Shown in pieces: positions 53,018 through 61,300 of a stretch of 64,000 bases of DNA. Where the stretch lies: assembly GCF_902833645.1 (NCBI RefSeq), contig NZ_CADFGE010000007.1, positions 372,001-436,000 of the forward strand, read 5' to 3'. The position numbers and the translations under genes were made by a program. Origin of the DNA: Paraburkholderia fungorum. GTDB lineage: Bacteria > Pseudomonadota > Gammaproteobacteria > Burkholderiales > Burkholderiaceae. The notes below the pieces were generated by a model. That model made no database searches, was not told the DNA's origin, and saw only the letters and a program-made list of their open reading frames with translations. The first letter of the stretch is position 1, and every line of letters starts with the position of its first letter.

Positions 53018-54214
53018 ATGAATCTGGACTATTCCCCCGCTGACGACGCGTTCCGCGCCGACATCCGCGCCTGGCTCGAAGCGAATCTGCCTCGCGAGCT
53101 GAGCGACAAAGTACTCAACCACAAGCGTCTGAACCGCGAAGACTTCGCAAGCTGGCACAAGCTGCTCGGCACGCGCGGCTGGTCGGTCGTCGCGTGGCCG
53201 AAAGAATACGGCGGCCCGGGCTGGGACGCGACCCAGCGGCATATCTGGGACGAAGAGTGTGCGCGTATCGGTGCGCCGTCCGTGCTGCCGTTCGGTGTCT
53301 CGATGGTTGCGCCGGTGTTGATGAAGTACGGCAACGAGGCGCAGAAACGCCACTATCTGCCGCGCATTCTCGACGGTACGGACTGGTGGTGCCAAGGGTA
53401 CTCCGAACCGGGCTCCGGGTCCGACCTGGCCTCGCTGCGCACACGTGCCGAGCGCGTTGGCGATCACTATGTGGTCAATGGTCAGAAGACCTGGACCACG
53501 CTGGGCCAGTACGCCGACATGATGTTCTGCCTCGTGCGCACTGACAGCGGTGCGAAAAAGCAGGAAGGCATCTCGTTCCTGCTGATCGACATGAAGACGC
53601 CCGGTATTACGGTGCGTCCGATCATCACGCTCGACGAAGACCACGAAGTCAACGAAGTCTTCTTCGAAGACGTGAAGGTGCCGGTCGACAATCTGGTCGG
53701 TGAAGAAAATCGTGGCTGGACCTATGCGAAGTACCTGCTCGGGCACGAGCGCACGGGCATTGCGCGCGTCGGGCAATCGAAACGCGAACTCGTATTCCTG
53801 AAGCGCCTCGCGCTGGATCAGAAGAAGAACGGCAAGCCGCTGCTGCAAGACCCTGTGTTCGCCGCGAAAGTCGCGAACCTCGAGATCGAACTGATGGCGC
53901 TTGAAGTCACCGTGCAACGTGTGGTCGCCAATGAAACGGGGGGGCGTGGGCCGGGACCGGAAGCCTCCATGCTCAAGATCAAGGGCACGGAAGTGCAGCA
54001 GGCGCTAACCGAACTGATGTTCGAAGCCATTGGACCACTTGCCGCACCGTTCGACGTGCCTTTCCTCGAAGGTGAGCGCGAGCATAGCCTCGCCGGCGAT
54101 GATGACGCCGCGCCGCTGGCCGCGTACTACTTCAACTTCCGCAAGACGTCGATTTATGGCGGCTCGAATGAAATTCAAAAGAACATCATCGCGCAGATGA
54201 TTCTGGGACTTTGA
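53018..54214 (+). CDS. acyl-CoA dehydrogenase, first of tandem pair
   Basis: FAD-dependent dehydrogenase of 398 residues. It has WPKEYGGPGWDATQRHIWDEE, the substrate-loop YSEPGSGSDLASLRTRAE and KTWTTLGQYADM. The C-terminus ends FRKTSIYGGSNEIQKNIIAQMILGL. The Glu of the MCAD motif (YEGT) is Gly here (IYGGS), so the catalytic base must lie elsewhere, as in isovaleryl-CoA dehydrogenase or the heteromeric FadE type. It is followed after ten bp by a second, more divergent homologue. Substrate unknown, probably a branched or cyclic acyl-CoA. Confidence 0.92.
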   Translation: MNLDYSPADDAFRADIRAWLEANLPRELSDKVLNHKRLNREDFASWHKLLGTRGWSVVAWPKEYGGPGWDATQRHIWDEECARIGAPSVLPFGVSMVAPVLMKYGNEAQKRHYLPRILDGTDWWCQGYSEPGSGSDLASLRTRAERVGDHYVVNGQKTWTTLGQYADMMFCLVRTDSGAKKQEGISFLLIDMKTPGITVRPIITLDEDHEVNEVFFEDVKVPVDNLVGEENRGWTYAKYLLGHERTGIARVGQSKRELVFLKRLALDQKKNGKPLLQDPVFAAKVANLEIELMALEVTVQRVVANETGGRGPGPEASMLKIKGTEVQQALTELMFEAIGPLAAPFDVPFLEGEREHSLAGDDDAAPLAAYYFNFRKTSIYGGSNEIQKNIIAQMILGL

Positions 54215-54224
54215 GGAGCGGCGC

Positions 54225-55352
54225 ATGGACTTCACTTTTAACGACGAACAACAGCAATTTGCTGACGCGCTGCGCCGCTACCTTGATAAGAGCTACGGGT
54301 TCGAGGCGCGTCAGGCGATCGTGCAATCGGAGACCGGTGTGTCGGACGCGCATTGGGCGGCCTTCACCGAATTGGGGCTGACCGCGTTGCCGGTGCCGGA
54401 AGCGCAAGGTGGCTTTAACGGCAGTCCGATCGATATGCTGGTGGTGATGCAGGAGCTCGGTCGCGCTGTGGTGGTCGAGCCGTATTGGGCGACTGCGGTG
54501 GGTGTCGAAGCACTGCGGCTGTCAGGTAGCGGGCAGGGCGAAGACGCATCGCTGCTCGAACGCGCGGCCCAGGGCGAGATCAAGCTCGCGGTGGCATTTC
54601 ACGAACCGCATGCACGCTACGACCTGTTCGAAGTCGAGAGCGCCGCGAGCGGTGAGGGCGATCGGCAGACGTTGAGCGGCACCAAATCGGTGGTGTTGCA
54701 CGGCGCGCAGGCAGATTACTGGATCGTGCCGGCCCGGTTCAATGGCGAGATTGCGCTCTTTGTCGTCGCCCGCGATGCGGCCGGCGTCAAAATCACTGAC
54801 TATCGCACCATCGACGGTCAGCGTGCCGCTACGCTCAGGTTCGAGGGGACGCCTGCACGCCGGCTCACGGGCAAGCACGCAGGTGCCGCGGCGCTCGAGC
54901 ATATCGCGGATTACGGGACGGTGCTGTTGTGTGCGGAAGCGGTTGGCGCGCTCGATGCGCTGAACCATGCAACGGTCGAGTACACCAAAACACGCCAGCA
55001 GTTCGGTCAGCCGATTGCGCGTTTTCAGGCGTTGCAGCATCGCATGGTCGAGATGCTGATTCACGCCGAGCAGGCGCGTTCGGTCACTTATCTTGCGGCG
55101 GTGCGCTATACCAGCGCAGATGCTGACGAACGTCGCCGTGCGGTTTCCGCTGCCAAAGTACGCGTCGGTCAGGCGGCCCGTTTCGTGGGGCAGCAGGCCG
55201 TCCAGTTGCACGGCGGCATGGGCGTCACGAACGAAGTCGCAGCGGCACATCTGTTCAAACGCCTTGCTATCATCGAAACCACATTGGGCGATGTCGATCA
55301 CCATCTTGCGCGGTTCGCTGCGCTGCCCGGTTTTGTCACTGCCGAAGCTTGA
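54225..55352 (+). CDS. acyl-CoA dehydrogenase, second of tandem pair
   Basis: A protein of 375 residues, weaker in the usual motifs: ELGLTALPVPEAQGGFNGSPIDMLVVMQELGRAVVVEPYW at the N-terminal side and QLHGGMGVTNEVAAAHLFKRL near the C-terminus. It ends in TLGDVDHHLARFA instead of the NEIQ/SQIQ pattern. Such shortened partners form alpha2-beta2 enzymes with a neighbouring dehydrogenase in steroid and side-chain degradation. GAGGAGCGG-like sequence lies before the ATG. It is followed by two MaoC-type hydratase genes, which suggests a single beta-oxidation-like sequence. Confidence 0.88.
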   Translation: MDFTFNDEQQQFADALRRYLDKSYGFEARQAIVQSETGVSDAHWAAFTELGLTALPVPEAQGGFNGSPIDMLVVMQELGRAVVVEPYWATAVGVEALRLSGSGQGEDASLLERAAQGEIKLAVAFHEPHARYDLFEVESAASGEGDRQTLSGTKSVVLHGAQADYWIVPARFNGEIALFVVARDAAGVKITDYRTIDGQRAATLRFEGTPARRLTGKHAGAAALEHIADYGTVLLCAEAVGALDALNHATVEYTKTRQQFGQPIARFQALQHRMVEMLIHAEQARSVTYLAAVRYTSADADERRRAVSAAKVRVGQAARFVGQQAVQLHGGMGVTNEVAAAHLFKRLAIIETTLGDVDHHLARFAALPGFVTAEA

Positions 55353-55388
55353 TCAGCCGGTCGAATCGGATGGGAAGGAGGTGTGGCG

Positions 55389-55847
55389 ATGGGTTTGAGT
55401 TTCGAGGACATGGTAGTCGGTACGACTACCGAAATCGGCAAGCACACGTTCACGCGTGAAGAGATTGTCGAGTTCGCGGAGAAGTTCGATCCACAACCGT
55501 TTCACGTGGACGATGCCGCCGCTGCGGAGTCGCCGTTTCGCGGCCTGGTCGCAAGCGGCTGGCACACCTGTTCGGTCATGATGGGCATGCTGGTGCGTAA
55601 CGCGATCGCGGGTTCCACGTCGATGGGTTCGCCCGGTATCGACGAGATCCGCTGGTTGAAGCCGGTGCGCGTCGGCGACACGATCACGATGACGAACGCC
55701 GTGCTCGACAAGCGTGTTTCGGAGAGCAAACCGGACCGCGGCATCGTGTCGACGCAGTGGGAAGGCATCAATCAGCGCGGTGAAACGGTGATTACCGTGC
55801 GCTCCAAAGGCTTGTTTGGATTGCGCAATCCGGGAGCTGCGTCGTGA
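55389..55847 (+). CDS. MaoC-type hydratase, first of tandem pair
   Basis: Hot-dog-fold protein of about 152 residues. The hydratase motif appears as EKFDPQPFHVDDAAA with the Asp and His at the expected distance, then SPFRGLVASGWHT. These enzymes hydrate 2-enoyl-CoA to (R)-3-hydroxyacyl-CoA. The ATG at 55389 is preceded by GGAAGGAGGTG and is preferred to the GTG two codons earlier. Its stop overlaps the start of the second MaoC gene (GTGA). Confidence 0.9.
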   Translation: MGLSFEDMVVGTTTEIGKHTFTREEIVEFAEKFDPQPFHVDDAAAAESPFRGLVASGWHTCSVMMGMLVRNAIAGSTSMGSPGIDEIRWLKPVRVGDTITMTNAVLDKRVSESKPDRGIVSTQWEGINQRGETVITVRSKGLFGLRNPGAAS

Positions 55848-56323
55848 CGGGCAGCAGCGCGGCGGCTGCCGCGACGTTCGGCGACGCAGCGGGTTTGCGT
55901 GCGCTGATTGGCGCCGAGCCGCTCGTCAGCGACTGGATAACGGTCGATCAGGCGAGCGTCGATCGCTTCGCCGAGGCGACCGGCGATCATCAATGGATTC
56001 ATGTCGACCCCGAGCGGGCGCGGCGTGAGTCGCCGTTTGGTGGTCCGGTCGCGCATGGGTTCATGACGCTGTCGTTGATTCCGGCGTTGCTTGGCAAGAC
56101 GGTGGCGCTCGAGCAGCGCATGGGCGTCAATTACGGATTGAATCGTGTACGATTCACGTCGCCGGTACTGGTCGGCTCGCAGCTGCGTGCACGGTTTGCC
56201 GTGGAATCCGTCACTGACGTCGACAACGCAGGCGTGCAGGTTGAATGGAATGTGACGCTGGAGCGGCAGGGCAGCGAGCGGCCGGTATGTGTCGCGGAGT
56301 TCATCACGCGGCACTACTTCTAG
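55844..56323 (+). CDS. MaoC-type hydratase, second of tandem pair
   Basis: A hot-dog protein of 159 residues with the hydratase motif FAEATGDHQWIHVDPERA, then SPFGGPVAHGFMTLSL. Both MaoC genes keep the Asp/His pair, so both could be active. They may form a heterodimer or successive hydratases. Start GTG at 55844 overlaps the previous stop. A bidirectional terminator follows. Confidence 0.9.
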   Translation: MTGSSAAAAATFGDAAGLRALIGAEPLVSDWITVDQASVDRFAEATGDHQWIHVDPERARRESPFGGPVAHGFMTLSLIPALLGKTVALEQRMGVNYGLNRVRFTSPVLVGSQLRARFAVESVTDVDNAGVQVEWNVTLERQGSERPVCVAEFITRHYF

Positions 56324-56346
56324 GCGTTCATAGCCGGCAGGTTGGC

Positions 56347-56386
56347 AAAAAGCGCGAGCGGTAGTATTGCCGCTTCGCGCTTTTTT
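56347..56386. terminator. bidirectional terminator
   Basis: AAAAAGCGCGAGCGG (56347-56361) with CCGCTTCGCGCTTTTTT (56370-56386). The stem carries A- and T-runs on both sides, serving the maoC operon on the plus strand and the GST gene on the minus strand. Confidence 0.88.
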
Positions 56387-56477
56387 ATATCTATGCTTCC
56401 AGGGATGGCGATGCCGCAGTTGCATGCGTCTCATCGTCAAACCCAAAGAGCGCCGGTGCTATATACCGGCAGCGCGA

Positions 56478-57179
56478 CTACCGTTTGGCGTACTGCGTCG
56501 CGCCGAACAGCATCTCTTTGGCTTTGTCATCCATGAGTGGCTTACGGGCCGACGCGAGCACTTCGACGCCGCGCACCACCGCCGGACGTGCGGCAATTTC
56601 TTCGTGCCACCGCTTCACATTTGCAAACGCATCCAGTTCGATACCCTGGTTCTGCCACGAGCGTGTCCAGGGAAATGCCGCGATGTCGGCGATCGTGTAG
56701 TCATTGCCGGCCAGGTACCGCGTCTTGCCGAGTTGCGTATCCATCACGCCATAAAGACGCCGCGTTTCGTTCGTGTAGCGATTGATCGCGTACTCGATCG
56801 GTTCCGGCGCGTAGATGCGGAAATGATGCGTTTGCCCGAGCATCGGACCGATACCGCCCATCTGGAACATCAGCCATTGCAGCGTCGCATAGCGTGCAGC
56901 CGGATCGGCGGGCAGAAACTTGCCGGTTTTCTCCGCGAGGTAAACCAGAATCGCGCCTGATTCGAATAGCGCGAACGGTTTGCCGTCGGCATCTTTAGGA
57001 CCCTCGGAATCGGTGATCGCCGGAATCTTGTTGTTCGGGCTAATCGCGAGGAATTCGGGTTTGAACTGGTCGCCCGCCCCGATATCGATGCCATGCGCCG
57101 TGTACGCGAGGCCCGTTTCCTCGAGCATGATGTGAACTTTATGGCCGTTCGGGGTTGCCCAGCTATAGACATCGATCAT
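56478..57179 (-). CDS. glutathione S-transferase, YfcG/YghU-like
   Basis: A protein of 233 residues with an N-terminal thioredoxin-like domain (MIDVYSWATPNGHKVHIMLEETGLAY to NNKIPAITD and LFESGAILVYLAEKTGKFLP) and a C-terminal helical domain (YTIADIAAFPWTRSW with the N-capping Asp). The N-terminal ATPNGHKV region and length fit the Nu-class YfcG, which has disulfide reductase activity with glutathione. The ATG at 57179 follows GGAG. It lies 135 bp after the ACAD11-like gene on the same strand and could belong to the same transcript. Confidence 0.92.
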   Translation of the reverse strand: MIDVYSWATPNGHKVHIMLEETGLAYTAHGIDIGAGDQFKPEFLAISPNNKIPAITDSEGPKDADGKPFALFESGAILVYLAEKTGKFLPADPAARYATLQWLMFQMGGIGPMLGQTHHFRIYAPEPIEYAINRYTNETRRLYGVMDTQLGKTRYLAGNDYTIADIAAFPWTRSWQNQGIELDAFANVKRWHEEIAARPAVVRGVEVLASARKPLMDDKAKEMLFGATQYAKR

Positions 57180-57314
57180 CCTGGCTCCTTCGTTTCGTGA
57201 AAGCGGCGCCGCAAAGGGCGCCGCAATTGACAAAAATTAGAGCACAGATCGAGCGATGCTGCTGGCGGCGCCCTCATGTGCCGGGCCCGGACACGCCCTC
57301 AAGCGATCAAACGC

Positions 57315-58574
57315 TCAAACCCGGGTAACCGGCATCTCCACGCGAGCCGCAGCGCCAGCATCCATATAGCGCGCCAGCTCGAGCTTTGCGATCGCGTTGC
57401 GGTGCACTTCGTCTGGCCCATCGGCGAAGCGTAACGTCCGCGCGGATGCATACGCATACGCCAGAGGAAAATCGTCGCTGACACCGCCGCCGCCGTGCGC
57501 CTGAATTGCCCAGTCGATCACCTGGCATGCCATATTCGGTGCGACCACCTTGATCATGGCGATCTCGCCACGCGCGCCCTTGTTGCCGACCGTATCCATC
57601 ATATACGCGGTTTTTAGCGTCAGCAGCCGTGCCTGTTCGATCATGCAACGCGCTTCGGCCAGACGTTCCTGCGTGACGCCTTGCGCCGCAACCGGCTTGC
57701 CGAAAGCGACGCGTTGAATCGAACGTTTCGCCATGAGTTCGAGCGCGCGCTCGGCGAGACCGATCAAACGCATGCAGTGGTGGATGCGTCCCGGGCCGAG
57801 GCGGCCTTGAGCGATTTCGAAGCCGCGCCCTTCGCCGAGCAGCATGTTGCTGGCCGGCACGCGCACGTTCTGCAGCGTGATTTCCATGTGACCGTGCGGC
57901 GCGTCGTCGTAGCCGAACACGGTGAGAGGGCGGTGCACGGTGATGCCGGTAGCATCGGCGGGGACCAGGATCATCGACTGCTGCGAATGGCGCGGCGCCT
58001 CGGGATCGGTCTTGCCCATCACGATGTAGACCTTGCAGCGCGGATCTCCGGCACCGGATGACCACCACTTGTGGCCGTTGATCACGTAGGTGTCGCCATC
58101 GCGCACGATGCTTGTCTGGATATTGGTCGCGTCCGACGACGCCACTTCCGGCTCGGTCATCAGAAATGCCGAGCGGATGTGCCCTTGCAACAGCGGTTCG
58201 AGCCACTCGCGCTTGTTGTCGTCGCTGCCGTAGCGCTCGATCGTTTCCATGTTGCCGGTGTCGGGCGCGTTGCAGTTGAACACTTCCGGCGCCCAGGGCA
58301 CGCGGCCCATGATCTCGCAAAGCGGCGCGTACTCGAGATTCGTCAAACCGGCCCCGCGCACTGATTCAGGCAGGAACAGATTCCACAAGCCGGCGTCGCG
58401 TGCCTTCTGTTTCAGTTCCTCGATCAGTTCGGTCGGCAGCCATGCGTTGCCGTTCTGACGATTACGCGCGATCTCGGCGTAGAAGGCCTGTTCGTTCGGA
58501 TAGATGTGCTCGTCGAAGAAGGCGAGCAATTTCTCGCGCAGCGCCTGAACCTTCGGGGTGTAATCGAAATTCAT
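57315..58574 (-). CDS. ACAD11-like acyl-CoA dehydrogenase
   Basis: A protein of 419 residues. The stretch FNCNAPDTGNMETIERYGS, MTEPEVASSDATNIQTSI, INGHKWWSSGAGDPRCK, FGYDDAPHGHMEI and GRLGPGRIHHCMRLIGLAERALELM is that of the dehydrogenase half of vertebrate ACAD10/ACAD11 and of the bacterial LvaC. Those enzymes act on 4-phosphoacyl-CoA, removing phosphate to leave an enoyl-CoA. The ATG at 58574 (MNFDYTPKVQALREKL) is the natural start; the open frame continues upstream into the kinase gene. The neighbour upstream in the operon is the APH-type kinase, the other half of ACAD10/11. Substrate range unknown. Confidence 0.92.
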   Translation of the reverse strand: MNFDYTPKVQALREKLLAFFDEHIYPNEQAFYAEIARNRQNGNAWLPTELIEELKQKARDAGLWNLFLPESVRGAGLTNLEYAPLCEIMGRVPWAPEVFNCNAPDTGNMETIERYGSDDNKREWLEPLLQGHIRSAFLMTEPEVASSDATNIQTSIVRDGDTYVINGHKWWSSGAGDPRCKVYIVMGKTDPEAPRHSQQSMILVPADATGITVHRPLTVFGYDDAPHGHMEITLQNVRVPASNMLLGEGRGFEIAQGRLGPGRIHHCMRLIGLAERALELMAKRSIQRVAFGKPVAAQGVTQERLAEARCMIEQARLLTLKTAYMMDTVGNKGARGEIAMIKVVAPNMACQVIDWAIQAHGGGGVSDDFPLAYAYASARTLRFADGPDEVHRNAIAKLELARYMDAGAAARVEMPVTRV

Positions 58575-58636
58575 GTATGACCTCGCGGATGACGAACGAC
58601 GTTTGTTCAGGAGCGCAATCAGAAGCGCCGGGTTGC

Positions 58637-59743
58637 TTAACGTACTTTCTGGGCGTAGCGCCAGGCGAGTTCGGCCATCGGCTTCGCCCGGCGGCCGGCA
58701 TCGAGCGCCTGAGCGCTGGCTGCAGTGCCGTCGACCACGCGTTTCATGATGCCTTGCAGGATGGCGGCGATGCGGAACATGTTGTACGCCAGATAGAAAT
58801 TCCAGTCGCCGTGGATCTCGAAGCCCGTGCGCTTGCAGTAGCGCTCGACATATTGCGCTTCGTCGGGAATGCCAAGCGCAGTCCAGTCGAGACCCGCAAT
58901 GCCGCGAAACTGCGCCGGGTCGACGTGCCACGCCATGCAGTGGTAGGCGAAGTCGGCGAGTGGGTCCCCGAGCGTGGACAGTTCCCAGTCGAGTACAGCC
59001 AATACGCGCGGCTCGGTGGGATGGAAGATCAGGTTGTCGAGCCGGTAGTCGCCGTGCACGACCGAGGCGCGCTCGCTCGTTTCCGCCGGCATATGCTGTG
59101 GCAGCCATTCGATCAGACGCTGCATCGCGTCGATCGGCTCGGTTTCGGAGGCGACGTACTGTTTGCTCCAGCGGCCGATCTGGCGTGCGAAGTAATTGCC
59201 CGGTTTGCCGTAGTCGGCAAGACCGATTGCCGTGACGTCGACGCTATGCAGCGCGGCAATCACACGATTCATTTCGTCGTAGATCGCTGTGCGCTCCACA
59301 GGCGTCATGCCCGGTAAAGACTGGTCCCACAGCACGCGGCCTTCGACAAACTCCATTACGTAGAACGCTCGGCCGATCACACTTTCGTCCTCGCACAGCG
59401 CGAGCATGTTGGCGACCGGCACCCCTGTGCCGGCCAGCGCATGCATCACGCGATATTCGCGTTCGACGGCGTGCGCCGAGGGCAGTAATTTCGCGGCCGG
59501 CCCGGGCTTCGCGCGCATCACATACGAGCGCGACGGCGTGACGAGTTTGAAGGTGGGATTCGACTGGCCGCCGGCAAATTGCTCCAGGGTGAGCGGTCCG
59601 GAAAATCCATCGACATGCTGGGTTAGCCACGCGGCGAGCGCGTCGCTGTCGAAGCGTTGCCGCTCATTGACCGGACGCGTGCCCTCGAAAGCCGAATAAT
59701 CCGGTTTGTGTTCTGGTTCGCCGGTCTGTGTGGCTTGCACCAT
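58637..59743 (-). CDS. APH-family kinase, putative 4-hydroxyacyl-CoA kinase
   Basis: A protein of 368 residues with a kinase fold. LEQFAGGQSNPTFKLVTPSRSYVMRAKPGP and HAVEREYRVMHALAGTGVPV form the N-lobe; the catalytic VVHGDYRLDNLIFHP (Brenner motif) and LAVLDWELSTLGDPLADFAYHCM (metal-binding Asp) form the C-lobe. It matches the kinase half of ACAD10/ACAD11 and LvaA, which phosphorylate the 4-hydroxy group of acyl-CoAs. It is not an aminoglycoside resistance enzyme in this context. GGAGGAGAC at a good distance supports the ATG at 59743. Confidence 0.9.
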   Translation of the reverse strand: MVQATQTGEPEHKPDYSAFEGTRPVNERQRFDSDALAAWLTQHVDGFSGPLTLEQFAGGQSNPTFKLVTPSRSYVMRAKPGPAAKLLPSAHAVEREYRVMHALAGTGVPVANMLALCEDESVIGRAFYVMEFVEGRVLWDQSLPGMTPVERTAIYDEMNRVIAALHSVDVTAIGLADYGKPGNYFARQIGRWSKQYVASETEPIDAMQRLIEWLPQHMPAETSERASVVHGDYRLDNLIFHPTEPRVLAVLDWELSTLGDPLADFAYHCMAWHVDPAQFRGIAGLDWTALGIPDEAQYVERYCKRTGFEIHGDWNFYLAYNMFRIAAILQGIMKRVVDGTAASAQALDAGRRAKPMAELAWRYAQKVR

Positions 59744-59763
59744 ATGTCTCCTCCAGTTCGGGT

Positions 59764-60480
59764 TCAGCTACGCCGGTATTGAATGAATTGTGCGTAGAGC
59801 ATTTCCATCGTGGTATTGCGAACGTCGCGATGAAGCGGCGACGGCGGTGAATAGTTGATTGTGCGCAGCACCCAGTCGCGTGGCGCGGCGCCGACATCGA
59901 GCGCGTTGATGCAACCGGTGGCCTGCGCCAGATGACCAAAAAAAGTGCGGCCGCCTGCAGTGAGCGCATGCGACAGAATTGCGCGATTCACTCCGCCGTG
60001 CAGCACCAGCAGTACGCTGTCCCACGATGTGTCCTCGCGTAGCGCCGACACTGCGGGCAACACGCGGTCGAACAATTCACCGATGGTTTCGCCGTCGAGA
60101 AAGCGGGTGCTTTCTGGCACGATGCCGTCGAACGCGCCGAGAAATGCTGCTTCGATATCCTGCGGTGGAATGTTGCTTAGCTTGCCACCGCGAATTTCCT
60201 GCAGCGCGGGTTCGATATCGAGCTCGATCTGCTGACCGGTCTCGGCCAGCACCCGTTGCGCGGTTTCGACCGTGCGCGGCAAACCGCTCACGATCACCCG
60301 GTCGAAGCGGATTTGCTGCGCGGCGAAAGCACGGCCGGCGGCGCTTGCCTGCTCGCGGCCGTTCGCGTTCAACGGCACGGTTTCAGGATCGATCGCACGG
60401 CCGGAGTCGTCGAAGTAGGTCACGTCGCCGTGACGCATGAGGAAGATGCGGCGGCGTTTGGGGAGTTGGAAGACAGGCAT
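59764..60480 (-). CDS. histidine phosphatase family protein
   Basis: A protein of 238 residues with the phosphoglycerate-mutase-like fold. FLMRHGDVTYFD contains the RHG motif with the catalytic His, and VIVSGLPRTVETAQRVL the second Arg. The C-terminal VLLVLHGGVNRAILSHAL supplies the second His. The family covers phosphatases and mutases. It sits between the isomerase and the kinase gene, so it may act on a phosphorylated intermediate of the same pathway, but that is inference. The start at 60480 (MPVFQLPKRRRIFLM) is preferred to a GTG five codons upstream. Confidence 0.88.
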   Translation of the reverse strand: MPVFQLPKRRRIFLMRHGDVTYFDDSGRAIDPETVPLNANGREQASAAGRAFAAQQIRFDRVIVSGLPRTVETAQRVLAETGQQIELDIEPALQEIRGGKLSNIPPQDIEAAFLGAFDGIVPESTRFLDGETIGELFDRVLPAVSALREDTSWDSVLLVLHGGVNRAILSHALTAGGRTFFGHLAQATGCINALDVGAAPRDWVLRTINYSPPSPLHRDVRNTTMEMLYAQFIQYRRS

Positions 60481-60511
60481 TGTCTCTTCGTTCACTTAGG
60501 TTCGCTCGCGT

Positions 60512-61300
60512 TCATTTGTAGACCGGCGCACGTTTTTCGAGGAATGCGGAGATCCCTTCGAGTCCGTCGCGATGGTGCAGTGACGCAACGAAGTTGTCGC
60601 GTTCGGCGACCAGATGTTCAGCCAGCGGCTGCGCGCCGGCCGCGCCGATGAGCGCCTTGATGCGCGCGATCGAATTCGGCGAAATCTTGCCGAGTTCGTC
60701 GGCCCAGGCGACAGCGGTGTCGCGTGCGGAGCCGGCCTTCGCCAGTTTGTTGACGACGCCGAGATCGTGCAGACGTGCGGCGCCAATCGGTTTGCCTTCG
60801 ATCAGCACTTCGGTCACCAACTGGCGCGGCAACGCGTGTGCGAGAAACCACGAACCGCCGCCATCGGGTGTGAGACCCACGCGCGCGTACGACATCACAA
60901 ATTTGGCGTCTTCCGCGGCAACGATCAGATCGCACGCGAGCGCGAGCGAAAATCCCGCGCCGGCTGCGGCTCCGTCAACGGCGGCAATCACCGGTTTCGA
61001 CGATAAACGCAGCGCCGAAATCCATTCGCCGAGCAGGTCGATGCTCTCCGCCTGCACCGACGGATCTTTCGCGCGATTTTCCAGCAGGCGGTTCAGATTG
61101 CCGCCGGCGCAGAAGAAATTGTCCGCGCCGTTAATCACGACCGCGCGTATGGACGGATCGCGCTCCACTGATTCAAGCGCTTCGATGCCTGCGGCATACA
61201 TGTCGGGATGCAGCGCATTGCGCGCGCCGGGGTTCGACAGCGTGAGGACTAACGTCGATTCGCTTTCGGTAGGGCGCGAGGTCAGCAGTTCGGCGCTCAT
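60512..61300 (-). CDS. PaaG-like enoyl-CoA isomerase/hydratase
   Basis: Crotonase-fold protein of 262 residues: NALHPDMYAAGIEALESVERDPSIRAVVINGADNFFCAGGNLNR forms the CoA-binding oxyanion region. The two Glu residues of classical enoyl-CoA hydratases are absent: the first position is Ser in GAGFSLAL, the second Tyr in SYARVGLT. Instead there is Asp in GLTPDGGGSWF, as in PaaG and related isomerases. So isomerisation of a double bond is more likely than hydration. The start overlaps the stop of the upstream dehydrogenase (ATGA). Confidence 0.9.
   Translation of the reverse strand: MSAELLTSRPTESESTLVLTLSNPGARNALHPDMYAAGIEALESVERDPSIRAVVINGADNFFCAGGNLNRLLENRAKDPSVQAESIDLLGEWISALRLSSKPVIAAVDGAAAGAGFSLALACDLIVAAEDAKFVMSYARVGLTPDGGGSWFLAHALPRQLVTEVLIEGKPIGAARLHDLGVVNKLAKAGSARDTAVAWADELGKISPNSIARIKALIGAAGAQPLAEHLVAERDNFVASLHHRDGLEGISAFLEKRAPVYK

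Noticed and set aside
58637..59743. Aminoglycoside resistance gene
   Set aside because: The APH fold is shared, but the motifs and the ACAD11-like neighbour point to an acyl-CoA kinase of primary metabolism.
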